Below are positions 7,540-16,500 of a stretch of 64,000 nt of DNA, piece after piece; positions within the stretch are counted from its first letter, which is position 1, and each line of letters starts with the position of its first letter. This stretch comes from Luteirhabdus pelagi (lineage in GTDB: Bacteria; Bacteroidota; Bacteroidia; Flavobacteriales; Flavobacteriaceae). A program made the position numbers and the translations under genes. The notes under the pieces were generated by a model. That model did no database searches. It worked only from the letters and a program-made list of their open reading frames with translations, and had not been told where the DNA came from. The DNA lies in the NCBI RefSeq assembly GCF_016827595.1, contig NZ_JAECMS010000006.1, positions 1 to 64,000 on the forward strand. Direction: 5' to 3'.

Positions 7540-9264
7540 ATGGATAATCGAATTCCAAAAATCATTAAGGATTACCAAAAATCAAATACAAAAAATTCTG
7601 AAATAAATAATTTGTCATTTAATGATTGGCTAATTCAAAATAATGACTTCCAAGATGACTGGGTAATTATTTGTCAAACGAAAAAGCTTGAGTTTGAAGA
7701 TTACTTTACTATAAGCTGCTTAATTCAGGCTGATGATGATTCGCTAAAAAATTTCCTATCTGATTCTCATTGGTTTATAAATACTGAATTTGGAATTCCT
7801 GAAAAATACCTAGAAGCTAATGAAGAAATTGATTACAATCAAATAATCAAAGCAGAACTGAACGGAGTCTTATACTATCCATTTACATTTAGAAGGCATT
7901 TCAATAACTATATCCAAGATAAGTTTCAAGTAATAGAACATTTTTTACTTTATTATAATTGCTTTTGGGTTCAAAAGGAAATGGTTTATAAAGCTTTTTA
8001 CAGAAATGGAGAGTTAAAAACGATTGTAAAATGCTTAATTAATGAAAATGAAGAAACCTATTTAATCGATGCTCACGTTCTGAAGGATTACCTCTCAGTA
8101 AGAAAAGTATATCTTGCACGTTTTCATGACCATAGAAAAAGATCTAAGGTAGATATAACCGATTTTCTCAATAGCAATTTTCAAACATATGAACTTAAAA
8201 ATGATAATTCCTTCTTTGACCTAGATATAAGAACAGACATTCAATATGATAAAATAAAAAGTATGTCAAGACTTTTGGGGAAAGATATTATTAAACCCTA
8301 TGAAAATCCTGAGTCCTATTCTTGGTCACTACAAAATGAAGAAAATGAATATTTAGATTTTATTATTGGCAGAAATGAAAATGGTAAAGAAATAAAACAA
8401 TCTTGCGATCCCGATGGTTTGAGTAGTTATTTTGTGGATAAAGGGACAACTCATTTTCTTACTCCAATTTATTTTAAAAGAGAATTACTCCAAAAATATT
8501 ATGCTGAACCAAGAAAATATAATATTTCAGAACATTCTATTGAATATTTGAACTTTTGGCGCATTGAGATTGATATAACTAAGGAAAAATTAGTTCAAGT
8601 GTACCTGGGGGATATTGGAAGAAATCTACCATTTTCCGAGCAATTGCATTGGAGACAATTTAATGTAACGCCAAAAGGTAAGATTTCAAATCATAGATAT
8701 AAAAGAGACTTCCTTGTAGAATTTGCTTCACCAGAAATAGAAGAAGCTCCAATAACATATTTCAAACAAGAATACAAAGAACTAAATGCTCAATTCAAAT
8801 TATTACATGGTAGTTATTTATTTAAAGAATTAGCAAAAGATGATTACCATTTATTTTCAACATTACATATTCCAGTAACAAATGAATGGAAAGAGCTTGA
8901 TGAACAGATTTTAGGATTAGCAAAGATTAGTACTGATTCATTTAATCTTAAAATTCTTTCAAGTATAATTGGAAAAAAAATTGGAGATAAAGGTAAAAAT
9001 GGAAAATCAATTAAGGGATCACTTGCTTTATTTTATGAATATCTTTCTAGCTTAACAAATGTAGAGGAGTTAGAAGTGATAATCACTCCTTTTAACATGC
9101 TTCAAGCTTTCAGGTCATCTAGTGTAGCACATAGAAAAAGTAAAGCCCTAGAGAAAACTTTGAAGAGATACAATCTAGAAGGTTTAAGCAATGAAAAAAA
9201 GTTTGAAACTATATTAATGGAATTAATTAATTCTTTTAAAGTAATAAAAGAGAGATTAGAATAG
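7540..9264 (+). CDS. large hypothetical protein, cassette 8
   Basis: Unrecognised protein of 574 residues, the only gene of cassette 7515-9408 and large for a cassette product. It is soluble, acidic and rich in Tyr, Phe and Asp, with no signal peptide or membrane segment. The N-terminal third has a repeated pattern of aromatic residues (NDWLIQNNDFQDDWVII). The C-terminal 140 residues contain SGxxxAHRKSKALEKT-type basic helices that could bind nucleic acid. I see no nuclease or ATPase motif. Given its neighbours, a defence or stress role is a guess. Confidence 0.65.
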   Translation: MDNRIPKIIKDYQKSNTKNSEINNLSFNDWLIQNNDFQDDWVIICQTKKLEFEDYFTISCLIQADDDSLKNFLSDSHWFINTEFGIPEKYLEANEEIDYNQIIKAELNGVLYYPFTFRRHFNNYIQDKFQVIEHFLLYYNCFWVQKEMVYKAFYRNGELKTIVKCLINENEETYLIDAHVLKDYLSVRKVYLARFHDHRKRSKVDITDFLNSNFQTYELKNDNSFFDLDIRTDIQYDKIKSMSRLLGKDIIKPYENPESYSWSLQNEENEYLDFIIGRNENGKEIKQSCDPDGLSSYFVDKGTTHFLTPIYFKRELLQKYYAEPRKYNISEHSIEYLNFWRIEIDITKEKLVQVYLGDIGRNLPFSEQLHWRQFNVTPKGKISNHRYKRDFLVEFASPEIEEAPITYFKQEYKELNAQFKLLHGSYLFKELAKDDYHLFSTLHIPVTNEWKELDEQILGLAKISTDSFNLKILSSIIGKKIGDKGKNGKSIKGSLALFYEYLSSLTNVEELEVIITPFNMLQAFRSSSVAHRKSKALEKTLKRYNLEGLSNEKKFETILMELINSFKVIKERLE

Positions 9265-9270
9265 ATGTGC

Positions 9271-9417
9271 TATACCCAACAATGTAAAACAATACATTAG
9301 TGTCATATTGGTTGATTGTCTGAAAAATGTTACAATGAAATCACCCTTCTATCTTAACTGAATAATTTGTAAATTGAAAAACGGCACAATGCACGTTATA
9401 CAAATCCGTTGTGTGTA
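9271..9417 (+). repeat. attC-like site 8
   Basis: R'' TATACCCAAC at 9271-9280 pairs with the cassette 8 start GTTGGGCATA. The L'' arm (GTAAAACAATACATT) is weaker than in other sites; L' GCACGTTATAC ends at 9401. R' GTTGTGTGTA at 9408-9417. Central block TTAACTGAATAATTTGTAAA belongs to the site 2/3/4/9 group. Confidence 0.72.
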
Positions 9418-9489
9418 ATGTTTGTAGACCTAGATAACTTTATTGATTATTGAGGAAAAAGTATAATATTGAAAATGATACTAATAAAA

Positions 9490-9776
9490 TTAACTTGATA
9501 TTAATAGAATTGTTCTTTCCGGAAAAATAGTTTTGGCAACCGTATTTAGGATTTTAAGAGCTCTTTCCATTTTGCTGTTCCCATTTTTTAATTGGTAGTG
9601 ATGATAATAAAACTTTGATTCTTGGATTTTCTTATTTGGGATTATTGATCGTTTCAGTTTTTATCATTTATCTGATTATAAAAAAAGGAACTGTAATCAA
9701 AATGATTTGGACTGATTGTGAATATATCGGATTTTATATTCGATTCACTAAAAACACTATATACAACAACGTATAA
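9490..9776 (+). pseudogene. decayed membrane-protein remnant, cassette 9
   Basis: Cassette 9 (9409-9893) has no intact gene. One frame reads a hydrophobic stretch including VLATVFRILRALSILLFPFF and then stops at TAG near 9595. A second frame, shifted by one base, continues with LIGSDDNKTLILGF and a membrane segment (LLIVSVFIIYLIIKK), ending on the TAA inside the L'' arm. The two halves look like one small membrane protein broken by a frameshift, and no good start codon is visible. The rest of the cassette shows nothing coding. Confidence 0.45.
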
Positions 9777-9902
9777 CGGCACATAGCGCTGGTGAATTCA
9801 ATGCTATTGAATTCACCCAGAAACAACTCCTTTCCTTCTCTAACTGAAAATTACGTAAATTGTCAGTCGCGCAACTCGCGTTATACAAATCCGTTAGGCT
9901 AT
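9758..9902 (+). repeat. attC-like site 9
   Basis: R'' TATATACAAC at 9758-9767 pairs with the cassette 9 start GTTGTGTGTA. L'' GTATAACGGCACATAGCGC pairs with GCGCAACTCGCGTTATAC ending at 9886. R' GTTAGGCTAT at 9893-9902. Inside the loop is a perfect inverted repeat with 12-base arms, GGTGAATTCAAT (9791-9802) and ATTGAATTCACC (9806-9817). Confidence 0.8.
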
Positions 9903-9932
9903 ATTGAACAGCATCACTAACTCAAAGTCACA

Positions 9933-11174
9933 ATGGAAGAAGAACAAAATTTAGGAAAAGGTAATGAAGATGCGATAGAACCCAGTTCCGTCAATCAAAA
10001 GATAGATATATTAGAAAATCAAATACATCTAATCAACTCTAAATTGCATGAACCTGATAAAAAATCGTGGTTTAGCAAAAATGCCTCTCTTCTATTAAGC
10101 GTCATAGCATTAATTATATCAGTTGGATTTAGTATTTATGGGATTCAAAAAGAAATCCAAAAGGAAACGGAGGAAGAAGAAAAGTTGCAAAATTTGTCAA
10201 AAGCTCAAAAAGCGAGTAAAATAGAAGAGTTAACTATTAAACTTACCGATTTAGCAGAAAAGAATACAAAGTTGGCATCTGAGAATCCTAATGTAAATGT
10301 GAATATCCTTTCAGTGCTACTTAACTACCAAAGGCTCATTTATATAAATGAGATTATAGAATTAGAAGAACAAATAGATGAGGATTTTCCGCCAGATATT
10401 TATGCCTTGATTGCCAACGAATTAAAAGTAGATGGTCAATTTGAAAAAGCTCTTAGGTTCTATAGAAAAGAACTGGAGAGTGCTAAATCCGCAAATTCAA
10501 AAGTTGTCGCCTACAGGGATTTAGGTCAAATTTTTAGGATTAGAGAAACTCCAATATTCAATTCAGACTCTTCGTCATTTTACAGAAAACTTAGCATTCA
10601 ATATTCCGATAGTATATACGGAGACCAGAGGGCAATATTTAAGGGATATTCATACCAACTTTGGGCTGCTGACGAACTTTATTTTGATAATTCTAAATTA
10701 GGTTTTCAATTAATTGACAGCGCTCGACAGGAATATATGAAATTACCAGATAATAATAATGCTAAAAACTACAACCTGAGAATGCTAAGTCAAATGTTAG
10801 AGTATGAGGAAAGAAAAGAATTGTTTAAAGTGCTCTTCAAATTGACTGGTGAATGGAGGAGTGCAAAAAATTCTGGAATTGATTCCAAATTGCATTTTTT
10901 TCAAAATGGCAGCTCTTGGGTATGCAATATGGAAATCTATGAGAATAGCATCATTACTTTTAACTTAGTGGGATCAATGATATCTATCTCAGATAATCAT
11001 ATTACTTTCTCTCTTCAAGGAATGAAAAAAATGAATTTGAACGAATATAATGATAGAAAAGGAGCCAGTTCAACTTTGAGACTAACTAAGTATAAGGACA
11101 GAGATGATTTATTAACAGCAACATTTAATGAATTAAATGAGGAAACTAAATCATTTATTATAGTTAAAGATTAA
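9933..11174 (+). CDS. membrane-anchored TPR-like protein, cassette 10
   Basis: Unrecognised protein of 413 residues. An acidic N-terminal region of about 45 residues is followed by one membrane segment (ASLLLSVIALIISVGFSIYG, about 50-69), a charged coiled-coil (KEIQKETEEEEKLQNLSKAQ) and helical pairs resembling tetratricopeptide repeats (FEKALRFYRKELESAK, about 170-190). The C-terminal 120 residues look beta-rich. A single-span signal-anchored sensor or scaffold is plausible. It is the gene of cassette 10, whose end is split by the IS110 insertion. The R'' arm follows its stop by one base. Confidence 0.65.
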   Translation: MEEEQNLGKGNEDAIEPSSVNQKIDILENQIHLINSKLHEPDKKSWFSKNASLLLSVIALIISVGFSIYGIQKEIQKETEEEEKLQNLSKAQKASKIEELTIKLTDLAEKNTKLASENPNVNVNILSVLLNYQRLIYINEIIELEEQIDEDFPPDIYALIANELKVDGQFEKALRFYRKELESAKSANSKVVAYRDLGQIFRIRETPIFNSDSSSFYRKLSIQYSDSIYGDQRAIFKGYSYQLWAADELYFDNSKLGFQLIDSARQEYMKLPDNNNAKNYNLRMLSQMLEYEERKELFKVLFKLTGEWRSAKNSGIDSKLHFFQNGSSWVCNMEIYENSIITFNLVGSMISISDNHITFSLQGMKKMNLNEYNDRKGASSTLRLTKYKDRDDLLTATFNELNEETKSFIIVKD

Positions 11175-11175
11175 C

Positions 11176-11187
11176 ATGACCTAACAA
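11176..11187 (+). repeat. attC-like site 10, left arm (cut by IS110)
   Basis: R'' ATGACCTAAC at 11176-11185 pairs with the cassette 10 start GTTAGGCTAT. Immediately after it the pattern breaks and resumes at about 12391 with CGTATATAGCCCATAGCTGG, which is nearly the L'' arm of site 2. The site is therefore interrupted by the IS110 element. Confidence 0.65.
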
Positions 11188-11213
11188 AGAACTGAGTTAA
11201 AAAAAAAGTCTTT

Positions 11214-12179
11214 TTAGGCTAATTTTGATCTATAGTCCTCATCGTATGGTCTTCCAGATTTTGCAATTGCAAAAGCCTGTTTTAAGAGCTTGTTTGCAAC
11301 AGCGATCAGTGCTAGTTTTTTACTCTTTCCTTTGGCTACAATCCGCTGGTAGATTTCTCTACAAGCCTTGTTGTATTTTGAGGCTGAGAACGCACATAAG
11401 AACAGTAAATTCCTAAGCTTTTTATTCCCCACTTTGCTGATCCTGCTCCTACCTCTCACACTACTCCCAGATTCTCGTATTGTGGGTGTGATCCCCACAT
11501 AACTGCACAACTGTCCGGCACGTTCAAACTTCGAAAAACCTTCTGTGGATACAATCAAAAACCACGCTGTCTTCTCTCCCATACCAGGAATACTTTTGAG
11601 AAGCGTAAGCTGTTCCTGCTGGTCTCCCTTGACGAGTTCGAGCAAACGACCTTCTATAGCCTTTATCTCTTTTTTAAGGTGCTTCAGGTCTCTTTTCAAT
11701 GAACGGTAGACAAATGGTGAAGGGATCCCTAAAGTCTCTTCACCGTGCATCTTATTCTTTGTCGCAGTGCTCTTTTTTAGATAGCTATCCAGTAATCTGA
11801 AAAGCTGGAGGCATTCTGCCTGAACATCTGTAACCGCACTGTACAAGGGAACTTCATTCAATTGCGCATATTCACATATTGCTTTTGAATCGCTTTTATC
11901 CGTTTTCACCTTCGCTAATTTCATCTGTATAAAGCGCTTCACAGACAATGGATTTACAACAGAAACAGCAACCCCGTTCTTGTCTAAAAACTGAGCCAGA
12001 CGATAGTGATAATACCCCGTAGCCTCCATCACCACAAGTACGTTTTCAGGCAACGCTTTCGCGAAAGCTTTAAAGCCAGTCTCCCTATTTTTAAACTGGA
12101 AATGACCTCGGTTGCTCCCATAAGCATCAAACACATCTTTACTGATGTCTACACCATAAATTTCATTATATTTAGTCAT
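11214..12179 (-). CDS. IS110-family transposase
   Basis: Transposase of 321 residues. The N-terminal RuvC-like DEDD domain shows GVDISKDVFDAYG (first Asp), VVMEATGYYHY (Glu) and KTDKSDSKAICEY (Asp pair). The C-terminal Transposase_20 domain shows LLKSIPGMGEKTA, then YVGITPTIRESGSS with the conserved serine region and SRISKVGNKKLRN. Length and both domains are complete, so the enzyme may be active. IS110 enzymes recombine DNA guided by a bridge RNA transcribed from the element's non-coding end. Confidence 0.93.
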   Translation of the reverse strand: MTKYNEIYGVDISKDVFDAYGSNRGHFQFKNRETGFKAFAKALPENVLVVMEATGYYHYRLAQFLDKNGVAVSVVNPLSVKRFIQMKLAKVKTDKSDSKAICEYAQLNEVPLYSAVTDVQAECLQLFRLLDSYLKKSTATKNKMHGEETLGIPSPFVYRSLKRDLKHLKKEIKAIEGRLLELVKGDQQEQLTLLKSIPGMGEKTAWFLIVSTEGFSKFERAGQLCSYVGITPTIRESGSSVRGRSRISKVGNKKLRNLLFLCAFSASKYNKACREIYQRIVAKGKSKKLALIAVANKLLKQAFAIAKSGRPYDEDYRSKLA

Positions 12180-12391
12180 AAGAACTGATTTAGGAAAGAA
12201 CAGGCTACCACGTGATACAACAACTTAAAATCGAGATCTAGGTCTCAAAGAACTGAACGTATTCTAGGTAGTAAAAGAGAGAGGATTATCATTGTTGTCG
12301 AAGTCTAAAGCTTCACCGTATATACTAACCTTAATTCTCTCTTTTGTTCTTTCTGATTAGAATACTAATTTAACTAGATTTCAAACTTAAG
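12180..12391 (-). ncRNA. candidate IS110 bridge RNA region
   Basis: The 212 bases upstream of the transposase hold no gene. They can form a long stem between AAAAGAGAGAGGATTA (about 12272-12287) and TTAATTCTCTCTTTT (about 12330-12344). The enclosed loop contains CGTATATA (12317-12324), the same 8 bases as the flanking target at 12393-12400. In IS110 elements this non-coding end encodes the bridge RNA whose loops pair with target and donor DNA, so the match fits a target guide. This is inferred from position and complementarity only. Confidence 0.45.
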
Positions 12392-12553
12392 ACGTATATA
12401 GCCCATAGCTGGGTTGGTAACTAAAGTGAAGGCTTCGGCGCATTTACGATTACTCCCAAATTTTTAAATTTGGCTCGTTAGTAAACCGAAATAATAAGAA
12501 AATTTAAAAATTCGGCGCACAGCTCAACCGAAAAGCACATACTTAAAATCAAC
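12391..12553 (+). repeat. attC-like site 10, right part, degenerate array end
   Basis: Begins with GTATATAGCCCATAGCTGGG, an L'' arm of the site 2 type, and contains a small hairpin CCAAATTTTTAAATTTGG. A convincing L'/R' pair is missing: CAGCTCAACCGAAAAGCACA followed by TAC is a poor match and no GTTRRRY box follows. The cassette array appears to end or decay here. Confidence 0.45.
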
Positions 12554-13483
12554 CTAAAGTCCGAATGATTGTAATCCAGCACTAGATGAAATAAATATCA
12601 AAACCCAAATAATTAGCCCAAACATTGATTTCACAATACTAGAACTACTTGTACGATCAAATTTTTCCAACCAAGTTTCGTTTTCTTCTTTGAAAAGCTG
12701 GACTTCCGATATCCCTACAAAAATCCTATAGATTCCCATTCCTAGAATTAGGAAACCTGAAATAAATAAAAATGGGCTTTTTGAATTAATTAAAAAACTA
12801 AAGGAGAGCATTACCGCAACAAAAATTATACTCCCAATGAGTTGAGCATAAAGCCTTCTGAAAATTGGAAGAAAAAATTCTTGAAATGATTTCTCTTCCT
12901 CTTTAAAAATATCGGCTATCATTCTTCTATCATAAATGGAAATCCAAACTTGGCGCCCTAAATCAAAACAAAATATACCGGATACAGGCAAAAGAGCAAC
13001 CAAAAAATTATAAGAATATGAATTGTTTTGCAAATCGAATGATCCAACTAAAATTGAGGTAATTAAACCTACGAAGATTCCCCAAAAAAGGCTGAAAATC
13101 CCCGTCTTTTTATAACCATATTTATAACTTATTTCTGCTGATCTAAAAAAATAAATGCCCAATAGAATATAAATATGCTTCCAGTGATTATTTATCACTA
13201 ACTGGAAATCAAAAATTTCACCAAGTACATTCAGTAGATTGTTTAAAATGGGATCTAACCACCCCAATGTTACTTCTACGATTCGCTTGTAATAACTTAA
13301 TATTATTTCAAAGACTTTAGCGAATCCAAAAGAAAAACCCGTTTTTAAAAGTGAAAGAACAGATAATAAACCCAACAATCTTCCTAATTTCGCATACACT
13401 CTTTCTGGCCAGAGCAAATCAATTATTACTTTACAAAAAGCCGATTCTGATTTTTTATTCGCCATTGGTATTTTAACATACAA
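12554..13483 (-). CDS. hypothetical multi-pass membrane protein
   Basis: Unrecognised protein of 309 residues with about six hydrophobic segments, including LLGLLSVLSLLKTGFSFGF, IYILLGIYFF, LFWGIFVGLITSILVG and SIIFVAVMLSFSFLI. A second possible start is the Met at codon 7 (MANKKSES). It reads opposite to the cassettes and lies next to the degenerate end of the array, so it could be array cargo in reverse or simply flanking chromosome. A gap of about 100 bases separates it from the giant-protein operon on the same strand. Confidence 0.6.
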   Translation of the reverse strand: MYVKIPMANKKSESAFCKVIIDLLWPERVYAKLGRLLGLLSVLSLLKTGFSFGFAKVFEIILSYYKRIVEVTLGWLDPILNNLLNVLGEIFDFQLVINNHWKHIYILLGIYFFRSAEISYKYGYKKTGIFSLFWGIFVGLITSILVGSFDLQNNSYSYNFLVALLPVSGIFCFDLGRQVWISIYDRRMIADIFKEEEKSFQEFFLPIFRRLYAQLIGSIIFVAVMLSFSFLINSKSPFLFISGFLILGMGIYRIFVGISEVQLFKEENETWLEKFDRTSSSSIVKSMFGLIIWVLIFISSSAGLQSFGL

Positions 13484-13585
13484 GCCTTATTGGTTTCTTC
13501 CCAAAGTCTTATAATAAAGATGATGAGCGGATATATGCTGTAATAAAATTATACACAGTTAGATCCCTATCACCATAGAAAAAAT

Positions 13586-16500
13586 CTAACCTTGAGGTAT
13601 CGTCAAAATATTTTCTTCCGTACTGAGCATCCCAGAGGTATTTTCAGCAATTGCTTTGAAATGATGATAAATCTCCTGTCCATCTTGATTTTCAATTATT
13701 AAGGTACCTGATCCTAAATCAGTTTCCATAAGATCTACTTCAATATTTTCATCATTAGAATTAATTTGATAAATCTTATACCAATTACCTTGGGAATTCA
13801 TTTTATATAGGTGATAAGTTCCATTATATAGCGTCTTATTCCATATCAATGAAACATTTGTGAGTTCTGAAGGATCTGCAGAAGCTGTATAGTTGTATCC
13901 TAATATGGGAGAAATAGGATTTTGATTTTCAACTATGACACTAGCCACGATTTTGGATGCAAGGGAGGGGGCATATTCAACGATAATATTTCCATCCTTA
14001 TCAGCATATTCAACTTCCCGGTATACAACAACCCGATAAAATAGAGGATCCCCAAATGGAATTTCATCCAAATCACTGAAATCATCAGTAATTGTCCATA
14101 TCGGTTCTTCAATCATACTGGCAGTTACCAAATCCGTTTCACTAACCCTCTCCATGGAATGAATGGAAGAAGCCAAAACACGAGTAGTACTTCGGTAAAC
14201 GGCTATTTTCTTAATATTCTGTACGGTAGGATAAGCATTTATCTCCAAATTGACTTTGGGTTCAATACCTAAGATCTCATTCTGTAAGGCAGGAATCACC
14301 CTTTTGATCTCAGGCGCATCAGGAGCATTTGTATTAACAAGTTTCACTGGTCCTAGGAATGGGCTAAACTCGCTCATTGTCAATTTTGTTCCTAATTCTT
14401 TAACCCCATAAAAATATAGGTTGTTAGAAGTACCATCCAATTTGAAGTCTGTAAATAACGTTTCATCATGGGCATCATTAGGAGTCATTTTCTGAATCTT
14501 AGCCATCGGGCCCATCCTAAAACCATTATCATCTGAGGGAGGTTCAATTTTGGGATCGAAAGGGGGAAGTGTATGTCCGTTCTCACCCCTTATTACCTGA
14601 GGCCGGTCAGTAAGTTGATAATTCGGGCCGTTTAGAAATTCAAATAGTATTGGGACCTCTGTCAATGGCACGAAAGCGTTGTAAATAATACCTTTTACAA
14701 ACCCAAGAATTTTTGGGTCTCCAACAGCTAATGAACCAGGCGGATCGGTTATTTGAGGTTGCCCTAATTCAGACAATATTTCATTTGCCCAATCGAAAAA
14801 AGCTTCTTTATCTGGATTAGGAAATTTATACCCATTAGGATCTACCCCTGGAGGAGGATATACAGTAAAGTCACCATCATTCGAAAGTTCCTCAAAATTC
14901 AAAAAATTCTGCCATCTATTTGCTAGGTATTCCTCATTATTGCCACCCAAAGCAGCCAACGCATCCCTTATTTGAAGGACGGTAGATTTCTCATACAGGG
15001 CATTTAGCAATGCTTCATCGTTGGATCTATAAAACAAAAGCCCGTGTGGTTTATGAGTATAACGAGTGGCAAATGTATAAGTAGCTTTTCCAAAATAATC
15101 GGGGCGTGTGGCATAAAGAGGTCCGACAGGCTGTTCCGGAGTTTCTGGCAATACGATCTCTTGCGCAAACATTGTAAATGGAACACTGATTTTCGAAAGA
15201 TAGTTCTCATCCGTGTCTAACGCTCTTAATCCAAAAATGGAATGCCTCATTCCTTCCCCTTCATCGGGAAGTATGGTATTTTCATTTAGACTATACGTAT
15301 CATTATTATAAAGATAAATTTTGTATCCTGGATAAAAATTAACACTGATTGATTGACCCGTCTCAATGGCATCATATCCAGAATCATTTGGGTCAAAGTT
15401 TGAATCTTGCGCGTAAATGACAAGATCATTGCTGTTCCCAATATTTTCAATCCTAATAACTGCAAGACTCTTTCGTTGTCTGTTAGGTATTGTTCCAGTC
15501 AATGACCCTTCCGTATAGACCCTTGCAATACCACCGTACCAATCAACTGAATTATTGTTCGCCTGATATTGGGAGTGATGATCAAGCGTTGTGTTGTCAA
15601 ATTCTATTCTATACAATCCTTGAAATGTTCCATTGGGCTCATTGACTTCTGTTATACTAGCCGTATCCCAAATACCACGAGATTTTGCTAATATCCGACT
15701 TATTGAGCCATCATCCTCTTCATAATGAATAATTTCTCTCCGAACATCAGCAAAAGAATCGACTCTCACTTTGAATGATAGTGGATTTGGACTACCCCAG
15801 TTATCGGGAGTCTGCATGTTCTCAAATGCCATGAAATAACCATCTCCTTCAATTGAAGGTGAAATCAACTCATTATTGTCATTAATTGTCGGGAAATCGC
15901 CATCCGTAATGGGAAGATCGATAGTATGGCCATCTTCATCTAATAAAGTTCCCCCATTTAAAATGGAATCTGAAACCTGTTTTTTGTAGACCGTGATTTC
16001 CGGCCCTCCTGTCCCCTGTGCTACTTCATGGATAATAAACTTATTATTACTTATAACGATTACACCTCCCACAAAATTAGCACCTGAACCCGAGGGGATT
16101 TCCGGCACTATTGTTTCTCCGGTACTTGCAATGACGTAATCTCCTGTTTGAAGTATCGATAGTGCTTCGATAGATGGATGATCTGACACCGAGACAATTT
16201 TTCCCTTGATATTTAGTGGTATCTCCCCTCTAAAGAAAACCTCTACTTCTTCTGCAAATATTTCATCATCATCAGGGAAAATTGTGTTTTCTCCATTTAT
16301 GATCTCTGTATCCGTGAGCGGTGAGTCTACGGGAATGCTATGTGTTTTTAATTCATGAAACGAGTGATAATCGAATATCAATCTAATGAGTGTCTTGTCG
16401 CCTGAAATGTTAGACAAACGGTTTTGCTCCTCCTGTGAAGTAAACATCAAAGGTTGTTCCTGTCTTATTAGGAATGCACTAGTATTGGAAGGTGGTCTTA

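Larger units (their letters stand above)
11188..12391 (-). mobile_element. IS110-family insertion sequence
   Basis: Element of about 1.2 kb with one transposase gene on the - strand and about 210 bases of non-coding DNA before it. Limits are inferred from where the recombination site is cut: left after CCTAACAA, right before GACGTATATAG. No terminal inverted repeats are evident, as expected for IS110. The exact ends are uncertain by several bases. IS110/IS1111 relatives that target integron attC sites are known, and this insertion fits that habit. Confidence 0.75.

Noticed and set aside
12006-12188. + strand ORF opposite the transposase
   Set aside because: Shadow of the IS110 transposase N-terminus, with no independent support.
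1-12553. CRISPR array or simple REP-type repeats
   Set aside because: Units are 0.5-2.4 kb apart, contain genes, and show arm complementarity within each cassette, which spacers or REP elements do not.
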